A stretch of DNA of 7,682 nucleotides from Verrucomicrobiia bacterium (GTDB taxonomy: Bacteria; Verrucomicrobiota; Verrucomicrobiia; JABWAM01). The notes below the pieces were generated by a model. That model made no database searches. It saw only the letters and a program-made list of their open reading frames with translations, and had not been told where the DNA came from. Positions 1-7,398 of the stretch are shown here, one piece after another. The stretch lies in assembly GCA_013360985.1 (NCBI GenBank), contig JABWAM010000114.1:1-7682 (forward strand), given 5' to 3'. A program made the translations under genes and the position numbers. Within the stretch, counting starts at the first letter, position 1; every line of letters begins with the position of its first letter.

Positions 1-1
1 C

Positions 2-382
2 GCGCACGATTTCGCGAAGGTCGCCGCCGAAGCTTCCCAAGATGCGGGCAGCGCCAAGCGCGGCGGCGACCTCGGCTTCTTCGGCCCGGGCCAAACCCTG
101 CCCCAATTTGAAAAGGTCGCCTTTTCGACGCCGGTGGGCGCCGTGAGCGCGGTGTTCGAGACCCCCAACGGGTATCACTTCCTCAAGGTGACCGAGCGCC
201 GTCCCGCGGGCCCGATCTCCCTTCAGGAAGCGCGCCCTCAGATCGCGGCCTTTCTCCGACAGAGCCGGGATTCCGAAAACCTGAAGGCGTTCATGGCGAA
301 AATCGAGAGCGACGCGCAGGTCGTTTATCATTTGCCGCCTCCTTCGATCAACCTCCCGAAGCCGACCTCGAACACACGCTAA
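2..382 (+). CDS. Parvulin-type (PpiC/SurA-like) peptidyl-prolyl cis-trans isomerase, C-terminal part
   Basis: This is the last 126 residues of a protein whose start lies before the window; the frame is open from base 2 to the TAA at 380-382. Counting from the first residue seen, it has the parvulin core hallmarks: the GGDLGFF motif at residues 21-27, the F-x-x-V-A-F stretch at 36-41, the V-G-A-V-S stretch at 45-49, and the closing strand NGYHFLKV at 56-63 with the conserved His59. After the domain comes a charged helix (about 70-105) and a Pro-rich end, as is common in SurA/PrsA-like foldases. The family catalyses cis-trans isomerisation of Xaa-Pro bonds and, in exported members, helps fold periplasmic or outer-membrane proteins. 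That location is inferred, because the N-terminus with any signal peptide is missing. A GTG at 134 is only an internal codon. The subfamily cannot be told, so no symbol is given. Confidence 0.9.
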   Translation, partial: AHDFAKVAAEASQDAGSAKRGGDLGFFGPGQTLPQFEKVAFSTPVGAVSAVFETPNGYHFLKVTERRPAGPISLQEARPQIAAFLRQSRDSENLKAFMAKIESDAQVVYHLPPPSINLPKPTSNTR

Positions 383-438
383 TCTTCGACAATCGTCCGG
401 GGATCTCCTTCAGACGCCCATTGCGCGGGCGAGGGAGG

Positions 439-465
439 ATGAGAAAGAAGGCGGTTTTATCTTGA
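439..465 (+). other. Mini reading frame in the leader of the prepilin-like gene
   Basis: ATG at 439 opens an 8-codon frame (MRKKAVLS) that ends at TGA 463-465. A purine-rich GAGGGAGG lies directly upstream (431-438), leaving a spacing of 0 to 4 bases, which is short for a Shine-Dalgarno sequence. The frame is the same as that of the prepilin-like gene at 520, and no other stop lies between 465 and 520. It may be chance, a short leader peptide, or the remains of an upstream start. There is no homology-type evidence for it. Confidence 0.15.
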
Positions 466-491
466 TTTTCGGCAACCGTTCTTCCAAGAGC

Positions 492-515
492 GGGCGCGGC
501 GCGCCTCGCGCGCCC
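492..515. promoter_or_regulatory. GC-rich hairpin abutting the prepilin-like start codon
   Basis: The 7-base arms GGGCGCG (492-498) and CGCGCCC (509-515) are perfect complements around a 10-base loop. The last paired base is only four bases before the ATG at 520. An alternative fold uses the 8-base palindrome GGCGCGCC at 498-505. In mRNA this would cover the usual ribosome-binding region. No U-run follows, so an intrinsic terminator is unlikely. A regulatory role is inferred only from position. Confidence 0.35.
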
Positions 516-519
516 TTCA

Positions 520-1359
520 ATGAGACCTCGGTTCTCCAAGGCCTTTTCGCTCGTTGAACTCCTGGTCGTCGCCGCGATCCTCTCGATTCTTGCGGCGCTC
601 CTCCTGCCAACCCTGAAAAAGGCGCGGGAAATGGGCATGGTCGCCGCCTGCGCCGGCAACCTCCGTCAGATCGGCGCCGCCACTCTCTGTTATGCGGGAG
701 ATTACGAGGGGTTCCCCATGGCCCCGGATGGATAGAAATTCGTCGGGCTTAATCCCTGGACCTCGTTGTCCTCGCTCTCGGAGTACGGTTATCTCGGTCC
801 TCCCGCCAAGGGCAAGGGCAACCCGGTGTTCCTTTGCCCCTGGCTTCAACGAAACTACAAAGTTTATCCGGGAAACTCCGGAAATCACGGCGGAGGTCAG
901 GTGAACTATTCGACCAGTTTCCTCCTCGGGTTCCGCACCAGCAACGACTGGGTGCGCCTGGGCAGCGGAACAGGCGATTACTCTTATAAACTGAAGAACA
1001 CCTACGGCCCCTATCGTCTCTCCGAGATTCGGAATCCTGCCCGTTGTTTCCTTGCCGGCGATGCGGTCACCTTTCCCACCAGCGTCTACGCAGGCTACGA
1101 CGCGGCGTGCGCGGTCACTTGGGGAGGCGGAAACGACCGTCTGATCGGCAACATCCAGACCTGGGACCTCACGTGGAAACTCGGCGTCGTCACGCACGGC
1201 GGCCCGAACCTCCTCTTTTGGGACGGACATGTGGAACGTTATATTTATCCTGTCGGCGCCACGGCGAATTACCCGGCCAATTACGGCTACGCGACAGGAC
1301 TCCTCCGCCACGCGTTTCCATGGGAACGGACGACGTCGGATGGCGCCAGCCCCCAATGA
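520..1359 (+). CDS. Prepilin-type N-terminal cleavage/methylation protein with H-X8-DG tail, interrupted by an in-frame TAG
   Basis: The frame from ATG 520 to TGA 1357-1359 is 279 codons with one internal stop, TAG at codon 72 (733-735). Residues 1-30 form a type IV prepilin signal: a short basic leader (MRPRFSKA), a predicted prepilin peptidase cut between Ala8 and Phe9, Glu13 at mature position +5, and a hydrophobic helix to about residue 30. The LPTLKKARE and NLRQIG motifs follow, as in PulG-like/DUF1559-type proteins of PVC bacteria. After the stop the frame continues for 207 codons. It ends with the family's C-terminal signature, His226 then Asp235-Gly236-His237, here with eight residues between H and DG instead of the usual nine. 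ATG 520 is the only start codon between the upstream stop at 463-465 and the pilin motif; no Shine-Dalgarno sequence precedes it. The mature protein would be a membrane-anchored pseudopilin. As written, the 71-residue product would lack its globular domain. A TTG at 766 could restart, but without the pilin helix. The family call is strong; whether the gene works is unclear. Confidence 0.85.
733..735 (+). other. In-frame TAG interrupting the prepilin-like gene
   Basis: TAG is codon 72 of the prepilin-like frame. It is preceded by codons for D-G and followed by K-F-V-G-L. Family motifs lie on both sides in the same frame, so this is a nonsense codon and not a frameshift or a gene junction. One-base neighbours that are sense codons include TGG (Trp) and CAG (Gln). 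Confidence 0.9.
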
Positions 1360-1446
1360 GCTGCGGAATATCGGCCAAAGATGAAGAACGTTCCCCCAGG
1401 GAGCTCGCCTCTTCAGCGGGGATCCTCATGCGCGCCCAAAAACTCC

Positions 1447-1475
1447 TTGTCTTCCATCGGACGATCTTCGATAAA
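1447..1475 (+). promoter_or_regulatory. Weak sigma70-like promoter candidate for the giant gene
   Basis: TTGTCT (1447-1452) and GATAAA (1470-1475) each match four of six consensus bases and are separated by exactly 17 bases. The pair lies about 30 bases before the start codon at 1506. Such pairs arise by chance, and promoter rules for this phylum are uncertain. Confidence 0.25.
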
Positions 1476-1494
1476 CGGAACGTGATTATCCACC

Positions 1495-1498
1495 GGAG
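1495..1498 (+). promoter_or_regulatory. Shine-Dalgarno sequence GGAG for the ATG at 1506
   Basis: GGAG lies seven bases before the ATG at 1506. It supports 1506 as the true start of the giant protein, even though a TGA follows 40 codons later. The alternative GTG at 1653 has no comparable site and would leave the protein without a signal peptide. Confidence 0.65.
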
Positions 1499-1505
1499 TT
1501 TCCTT

Positions 1506-1586
1506 ATGACTTTTCTCAGGTCGCATCTTCGCGGATTGGGGATTGGAATTCTGCTTGCGCTCTGCGCGCATGGGTCGCCCGCCGCG
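1506..1586 (+). other. Sec signal peptide of the giant protein
   Basis: The first 27 residues have Arg5 and Arg9, a hydrophobic stretch from about Leu11 to Cys20, and a small-residue cleavage region S-P-A-A ending at Ala27. The LLALC segment is not a good lipobox because Leu precedes Cys, so a lipoprotein is unlikely. The segment lies in the same frame as the giant gene but upstream of its TGA. Confidence 0.75.
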
Positions 1587-4500
1587 CAGATGGTCTGGAC
1601 CAACAAATCCGATCGCACCGGGTATTGAACCAATATCGCCAACTCGGGCGCCGTGACGAGCCTCTGGTGGGCGGCCGGTTGGACGCCGGGTTATCCGAAC
1701 GGAACGGATGTCACCGCGTATTTCTGGTCGTCCTCCGACGGCGCCACGGCAACCAACTATGTGGATGCGGCGATCACCAACGGCACAATCCGCTTCTACA
1801 CCTGGGATAGGCGCACCATCCGCGTCCTCTCCAACGGCGTCAATGGCCGTCTCTACATGCAGGTGTCCTCCGGCCGCGCGATCATTGACAACATCCTCGA
1901 GGCCAACAGATCCAACGTGATCGAAGCGCCGATCACCCTCCTCAGCCCGTTGACCGTGTCGAACCGCGCATGGCTGCGCGCGAACAGTCTTCAATTGGTC
2001 GGACCCATTGACAACGGCGGATTCAACATCCTTTTTGCGGGCGACGGCAACACGCTCGTCGGCGCGCCGATCTCCGGAACGGGGGGGATCACCCTCAACG
2101 GCAGCAACGGCTACGGCTCGGTGACGCTGACTGCGCCGAGCGATTACTCGGGCGGCACCGTCGTCTCGAACGGTGCGTTGAAGATTGCCGCGCCAACGGC
2201 CATCGGTACGGGTGCGCTCGTCCTCCAAGAGGGCGCGTCGTTGGATAACGTCAGCGCCGGCGCGTTGACGCTCGCCAACACCAATGCCATCTCTTGGAAC
2301 GGAAGCTGGACGTACCTCGGCGCCCGCAACCTGCACATGGGTGAAGGGACGGTCACTCTTGGCACGAATACGACGGTCGGCGTGAATGCAAACCAGCTCG
2401 CCGTGACGAATCTCACCGATGGCGGCATGGGCTACGGATTCGCCAAGTACGGCGCCGGCACACTCGTCCTCTGGGGCAGCAACAGCTACAGCGGCCCCAC
2501 GATCATTTCCGCGGGCGCGGTCACCAACGTCACGCCGTTCGATCTCCCCTTCGGCTCCGGAAGCCTGCTCCTCACCAACAGCGGTCTCGCCGCGATTCGT
2601 CCCGCCTCGGGGAGCGGGGCGTTGACCCTCCACGGCGGAACGAACGCCGGCAGTGTGCTCTCCTACGCCGGCGGAAACTCCCTTCTGCTCGCGACGGGTT
2701 CCGCCTCGGGGCTTACCCTGATCTTCGGTTCCGGAGATTCCAACGCCGAGGTCCTTGCCCGGGTCGGCCGCGGCACCCTCCAGATCCTGGATGACGGAAG
2801 CGCGACCACCGCCACGCTCGGCAGCTCGGTTCGCCTGATCTTCAACGGACAGACTCCGACGAACATCAACGGGATGATCCGTCCTTCGCTTGTGCGCAAC
2901 CCGAGCGTGAGCAGTTCGTATCGGCCGGAGTTCTTGAGCAATGACGCCTCCGCGGGCCTGGTCACGATCACCTACGACGCGATCACGCTGGCCGCTTCGG
3001 ACAACACGAAACGGCTCAACCTGTCGAATGCCGGCGCGGCCGTCGGGACCAACACCTTGGCGGACAACGCCACCGCTTCAGCCTATGCGGCCAGGATTGG
3101 CGGCGGAACCGTCGGCGCGCTCCTCGTCATGAGCAACAATGCCGCGTTCAACGTCGGCAACGCCGCGCAGAGCAGCGAAGCCGGCCTGATCCTCAGCGGC
3201 GGCGCGACCTCGGGATTTTATCAGGCGCCCGGCACGACCAACGCGACGATCAACTTTGGCGCCGCGGAGGGCATCGTGTGGGCGGGCTCGTACGGAGGCG
3301 TGATCGGCGTCGGTCTCCGGGGAAGCAACGGCGCCACGTTTGCATCCTCCGGCGGCTCGATCTCCCTCTTGAACGCAACGAGCGCGGTCGCCGGCCCGCT
3401 TTCCGTCAACCAGGGCGCCCTCGTTCTCGGCCACGGCGCCGCCTACCTCGACGCCACCACGGTGGACATTTACAGCGCTCTCCGCGTCCTCACCAACAGC
3501 CTTCTCTCCGCCGCATCCGACGTCTTCCTTGGGCAGCAGGGCAGCCTGTCTCTTCTCGGGACGCAAGCCGTCTTCTCGACCGCGGGCCGCTTGCTCAATA
3601 CCGCGCAGGGCGCCGGGGCGGTGACTCTGAGCGGCGGTCATCTCATCGCCGATTCCTACATCAGCACCAACACGGTCGGCGCGACCACATTCAACTCGGG
3701 GACCCTCACGGTGAGCAACGGCATTCAGATCGCCTTCAGCGGAGATCCGAACCTCGGCGCCGGCGCGTCGAACGCGGCGTTGACGATCAACATTCTCGGC
3801 GGCGTCAGCAACTTCTTTACCTCGACCACCGGCGGACTGCATCTGGGCGGCGGACTGGGGTACTCCACAAAAACCGGTTTTGTGTTCACGGCGAATTTCC
3901 TGGGGGGAACCACGTATCTCGCCGGCGCGAATTCTCACATCTGGATCGGCGAGGCCGGCTATCGTTCGTCCAACGCCGTTGTGATCGCGGGGGCGAACAC
4001 CCTCGTCCAGAACACGGGGTCGCTGACCATCGGATCGAGCAACTCGACGTACAGCACCTTGGTGATCTCCAACGGCGGAATGCTCCGCGACCTTTCAGGA
4101 AGCGGAAGTCCCATCATGATCGGCATGGGCGGCGCGGCCAGCAACGCCACGATCCTTGTGGATCAGGGTACGATCTTCGCCCCGCTCACCTCGATCGGTT
4201 TTACCGCCTCGACGACCAACAACCTCCTGATGGTGACCAACGGGGGCGCAATCTTTACCGGAGGCCACGTCGGCATCGGCGGCGCCAACTCGTACGGCCA
4301 TCGGATCATTGTGACCGGACCGCAATCGTCGATCTCCAATGCGCAGAGCAGCGGCAGCATCGGCATCGGAAGCGGCGCCGCCAACTCCTACGGACAACTC
4401 CTCGTCCTCGACGGTGCCGCGTACGTGATGACCAACTCGGCCGCGTCGTTTGTCATCGGCTCTGGCGCGGGTTCCGTGAGCAATACCGTCCGAGTCTCGG

Positions 4501-7373
4501 GGGCCGGTTCGCTGTTGAATGCGGGGGCTTTCCTTGCGATCGGCAGCGGCGGCGCGACCAGCACGAACAACGCCCTGGTCGTGGATCAGGGCGGCATCGT
4601 GCAGGTTGGCGCCGGAGGACTTTCGGTGGGTCTCGGAGGCGGTTCGATCCGTTTCAATCAGGGAACGCTTCGCGCCTCGACCAACTCCAGCGCCCTTGTC
4701 TCGAGTTCCGTAGCCGCATGGATCGGCGCGGGCGGACTCACCGTGGACGACGGCGGCTATTCGGCGACCGTCGCCGGCCTCCTCGCCGAAGATCCCTCTT
4801 CGACCGGAGGCGGCTTCACCAAAATCGGCGGCGGGACGCTGATCCTGGCGAGCAACAACACGTGGACGGGCGGGACCATCGTCTCGAACGGCGCGCTGCA
4901 GATCGGCGCGGGCGGCGCCGCCGGCGCAATTCTTGGCGGCGTCCTCAACAACGGACTGCTCGTCATCAACCGATCCGACGCATGGACCATGGGCGGGGCG
5001 ATCGCCGGCGCGGGCGCGCTGCGCAAGATCGGGGCCGGCACGCTCATCCTCACGAACGCCAACAGTTATTCAGGAGGGACGACAAATATCGCGGGGATGA
5101 TCGCCCTTGGCGACAATGCTGCGCTCGGGAGCGGCGCGCTCGTCCTCGCGGGCGGCGGCCTGCGCTCCGCGGACGCCTCGGCGCGCGCGATCGCCAATGC
5201 GCTTGAGATTTCCTCGAACACCCTTTTCGGCGCGGACGGCACCGGCGATCTCTTCCTGGCCGGCGGTCTCAACCTCGGCGGAGGACGGACGTTGACCGTC
5301 AGCAACGCGCTCACCGCGATCTCGGGTCTGGTGACCAACGGGGCAATCACCAAGGCGGGTCCCGGCACGCTTCTCCTCGGCAACGCGGGTCTCACCAACA
5401 TCGGATTCTCCTCCGGAAACGCGGGAACGCTCATCGTCACCAACGGCCAGCTTTCCGTTTCGTCGCTCAGTTTTGCCAGCACTGCTTCCGACACGGCTGC
5501 GCTGATCGTTCGGGGCGCCGGCGCACGGTTGGATATTACCAACAATGCGAGCCTCACCTCGCGCATGGGCGGGACCGGCAGTCAACTCGCCATTCTCGAC
5601 GGCGCGCAGATGACGATGTTCCATTCGGGAGGCGACGCGGGCGTCGGCTATCAGGCGGGCGCCGGCAGCCTGTTCCTCGTATCGGGGCCGGGTTCTACGG
5701 CCAGCGTCGCCGTCAGTTCCTTCAACCTGGGGAACAGCGGTGAACGCGCGCGGCTCGTGGTTTCCAATAAGGGCACGGTTCTCTTCAACAACCTGCTCCA
5801 ACTGGGCAGCAGCGCCGGCGCGGGCGGCAGCAACAGCGTCCTCGTGGCCGACGCGGGTTCTCTGCTGACCAACAGCGGCAACATCTACATCGGATCACGC
5901 ACATCTTTCAACGATCTCACGGTGAGCAACGGCGGACGGGTTGGGATCGGCGGAAGGATCTCGATCGGATACCAAGGAGCCGGATGGGCAGCCAGCAATA
6001 CCATGACGATCGCCGCGGGATCTCTCGCCGCCGCCTCCTCTTTCTACGTGGGCGAGGCTGGATCCTTCAACACGCTCGTGGTGACCAACGGCGCGACCCT
6101 GGTCGGCCCGACGGTCGTGGGCGCTTCCGTATCGAGCAGCAACAACTTCCTCCTCGTCTCGGGCGCCGGCACTCTCGCCAAGGTCGGCACGGCGTTGAAT
6201 GTCGGCTCCAACACGTACAACTACATAACGACGCCGCGCGGGCGAGGCCATGCGCTCATCAACGACGGCGCTATCCTCGAAACGGCGGCCCTCATCGCCG
6301 GCGCGAACGGCTCGGGAACAATCTCGAATGACCGTGGGGTCTATCAATTCACGACGGGAACGCCAACCATCCTCCCGAGCACAGCGGGAGCGATCACGCT
6401 CACCGACGGGACCATCTCCTTCATCGGCGTGACCAACGCCGATGTCCGCGGAAGCCTCGGAGGCAACCCACTCACGAACATCCTTTTCGCGGGAAACAAC
6501 ACCTTCCGATTGAACGCCTCCTCGAACTGGTCGGCGAATTCCCAAAACTACACCTTCGACACCGGAATCAGCCCGAGCAACTACGTGGCGCTCGAAATGA
6601 TCAACGGCGCGACAGCCTGGAAGAGCGCCTGGATGAACATCGGCGCGGGCGGCGCGCTTCGAATTTCGAACACCACGGCGAACATCTCGGGCACGTTGAC
6701 CAACGCCGGTGCGATCCGGGCGATCAACGCAAACGTCGCTTACGGCGGACCTGTGGTTGTGAGCGGGATTTACCACAGCGATCCTTCGACCAATACCTTC
6801 ACCTCGAACCTGACGGTGACCGCCTCCGGCGCGCTTCAGGGCAGCAACGGCGATTTGTTCGTCTTTCAGAAAGACCTCCTTCTGGGATCCACGAACCGCT
6901 CGCAGTTCGATCTCTCGTCGGCCGCGATGCGTTTCGCCGACGCGAACGGCGGACCGACCAACCATGTGCTCGATCTTTCGGGCAGCGGAGCGCTCGATCT
7001 CGGTTCGAACTGGCTGAATATCGCTCAACTCGCGACGAATTTCTCCCTCGGCCGCCTCGAGCTCGCCCTGGGCAACCGCCTCCAGATCACCGGCGGCGTG
7101 GCCAACGCTTTCTACGCCGGAGCGCTCGATCTCGGCGGCCTCGGCACGAACGCCCTGGCGAGCGTCCTCGACCTGGACGTGAACCTTTACTACGACCCGA
7201 CGGCGATCGAAAACGCCTATCTCCAGGGCTTGATCTACGACTTCGACGAGTGGTCCGGCGCGCTGGTGCCTCTGGGGATTCCAATCCCCGAACCCGCGTC
7301 CGCGCTGGCCGTGGGCGCGGGTCTGGCGTTCCTGATCGTCCTTCGCCGACGCAAAGCGCGCGACGGCAAATAA
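1506..7373 (+). CDS. Giant PATR-repeat, PEP-CTERM surface protein, interrupted by an in-frame TGA
   Basis: From ATG 1506 to TAA 7371-7373 there are 1955 codons before the stop, with one internal TGA at codon 41. Without readthrough, the longest product starts at GTG 1653 (1906 residues). Order of parts: Sec signal peptide (basic start, hydrophobic 10-20, cut near Ala26/27); an N-terminal strand region; PATR (TIGR02601/PF12951-like) units at about 204-247 and 309-340; a less repetitive region to 777; repeat array A at 778-1055; PATR units at 1101-1133, 1168-1214 and near 1279; repeat array B at 1321-1615; a beta-rich tail; and a PEP-CTERM signal (Pro1928-Glu-Pro1930, hydrophobic helix, RRRK). 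I see no cysteine after the signal peptide and no autotransporter beta-barrel. Such proteins are thought to form long beta-solenoids, exported by Sec and sorted by an exosortase (EpsH/Xrt). Binding partner and exact role are unknown; adhesin or matrix protein is a guess. Confidence 0.9.
1626..1628 (+). other. In-frame TGA interrupting the giant PEP-CTERM gene
   Basis: TGA is codon 41, after T-G-Y and before T-N-I-A-N. Related PATR proteins begin their mature part with a W-T/S...G-x-W-S-x-x-x-N pattern, and the TGA falls on the second Trp of that pattern. This suggests a TGG-to-TGA change. The frame is then open for 1914 codons. Confidence 0.85.
2115..2246 (+). repeat. PATR unit 1 (autotransporter-associated beta-strand repeat)
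   Basis: Encodes V-T-L-T-A-P-S-D-Y-S-G-G-T followed by V-V-S-N-G-A-L-K-I and an A-I-G-T-G-A-L-V-L strand. This matches the family pattern of T-L-x-L, N/D-x-Y/W-S/T-G-G-T, then x-G-x-L. It corresponds to residues 204-247 of the giant protein. Bases 2151-2186 match 4869-4904 at 30 of 36 positions. Confidence 0.75.
2430..2525 (+). repeat. PATR unit 2
   Basis: Residues 309-340 read F-A-K-Y-G-A-G-T-L-V-L-W-G-S-N-S-Y-S-G-P-T and then a short G-A-V strand. This is the typical K-x-G-x-G-T-L-x-L...N-x-Y-S-G pattern of the family, with Pro in place of the second Gly of the usual S-G-G-T. Confidence 0.85.
2526..3836 (+). other. Less repetitive central region of the giant protein
   Basis: Residues 341-777 have Gly/Ser/Ala-rich strands but no clear short repeat. 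They include an R-P-E-F-L-S-N stretch with A-S-A-G-L-V-T-I-T-Y-D downstream (about 2920-2980) and an A-A-E-G-I-V-W segment (about 3260-3282). I recall similar 'RPL/EY' and 'EG.I' segments between PATR units in other planctomycete and verrucomicrobial proteins. That likeness is from memory and is not tested. Confidence 0.4.
3837..4670 (+). repeat. Repeat array A, T5SS/PEP-CTERM-associated repeat-like
   Basis: Residues 778-1055 hold about ten units of 25-30 residues. Each opens with a strand of the form (L/I/V)-x-(I/V/L)-G, goes on to a Ser/Asn/Gly turn, then a strand like N-x-L-x-V-x-N-G-G-x-(I/L), and a short turn. Examples are I-W-I-G (3940s), L-T-I-G (4020s), V-G-I-G (4269), F-V-I-G (4450s) and L-A-I-G (4530s). 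The V-S-G-A-G-S-L-L-N segment at about 4494-4520 resembles the 'VSGAGSxWxN' core of TIGR04393. A beta-solenoid rung per unit is inferred. Confidence 0.7.
4806..4904 (+). repeat. PATR unit 3
   Basis: Residues 1101-1133 read F-T-K-I-G-G-G-T-L-I-L-A-S-N-N-T-W-T-G-G-T and then I-V-S-N-G-A-L-Q-I. This is the best PATR match in the protein and pairs at DNA level with unit 1. Confidence 0.9.
5007..5147 (+). repeat. PATR unit 4
   Basis: Residues 1168-1214 contain L-R-K-I-G-A-G-T-L-I-L-T-N-A-N-S-Y-S-G-G-T-T and later L-G-S-G-A-L-V-L, the full PATR pattern with its trailing strand. Confidence 0.9.
5340..5378 (+). repeat. PATR unit 5, shortened
   Basis: I-T-K-A-G-P-G-T-L-L-L matches the first half of the PATR pattern, but the Y-S-G-G-T half is absent. 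It sits just before repeat array B. Confidence 0.6.
5466..6350 (+). repeat. Repeat array B, T5SS/PEP-CTERM-associated repeat-like
   Basis: Residues 1321-1615 hold about eleven units like those of array A, with openings such as F-N-L-G (5719), L-Q-L-G, I-Y-I-G (5884), I-S-I-G (5959), F-Y-V-G (6040s) and L-N-V-G (6196), followed by L-x-V-x-N-G or V-S-G-A-G strands. Units differ in sequence, so the array is old and not a recent tandem expansion. Confidence 0.7.
7287..7370 (+). other. PEP-CTERM sorting signal
   Basis: The last 28 residues start with Pro1928-Glu-Pro1930, continue through a hydrophobic stretch (A-L-A-V-G-A-G-L-A-F-L-I-V-L) and end in R-R-R-K-A-R-D-G-K. This is the classic tripartite PEP-CTERM signal recognised by exosortases. 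No exosortase gene is in the window. Confidence 0.93.
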
Positions 7374-7398
7374 CAGGCCGCGACAGAGGGCAAGCCGC

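Larger units (their letters stand above)
383..519. other. Intergenic gap between the parvulin and prepilin-like genes
   Basis: This 137-base gap holds no convincing gene. It contains a tiny reading frame at 439-465 (see separate entry) and a GC-rich hairpin at 492-515. A weak 5-bp inverted repeat (452-456 with 474-478) is too poor to call a terminator for the parvulin gene. I found no convincing promoter pair. Confidence 0.6.
1360..1505. other. Intergenic gap before the giant PEP-CTERM gene
   Basis: This 146-base gap has no gene. It carries a possible weak promoter (1447-1475) and the ribosome-binding site of the downstream gene (1495-1498). No strong hairpin or terminator for the prepilin-like gene was found. 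Confidence 0.6.

Noticed and set aside
733..735. Pyrrolysine reading of the TAG
   Set aside because: No family or gene context supports pyrrolysine use. A simple nonsense change is more economical.
517..1356. 279-codon open frame on the minus strand, exactly opposite the prepilin-like gene
   Set aside because: It has no recognisable motif, while the plus strand has clear prepilin and H-X8-DG motifs. High GC at third positions keeps the opposite strand open.
1044..1628. Plus-strand frame starting at 1044 and ending at the TGA
   Set aside because: The upstream part overlaps the prepilin-like gene out of frame. Only its last 40 codons, from ATG 1506, form the signal peptide of the giant protein.
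1626..1660. Selenocysteine reading of the TGA
   Set aside because: Only a 4-bp CGCC/GGCG pairing lies just downstream, not a convincing SECIS. The protein family has no Sec or Cys here, and Trp fits the local pattern better.
1413..2633. 406-codon open frame on the minus strand
   Set aside because: It crosses the gap, the ribosome-binding site and the start of the giant gene on the other strand, and has low-complexity Arg/Ala/Gly composition.
3278..5206. 642-codon plus-strand frame inside the giant gene
   Set aside because: Its translation is extremely Arg-rich, as expected from an off-frame reading of Gly/Ala/Ser codons, and has no start signal.
2115..6350. CRISPR-like or minisatellite interpretation of the repeated stretches
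   Set aside because: The repeats are protein-level and diverged, in frame and without identical DNA units or unique spacers.
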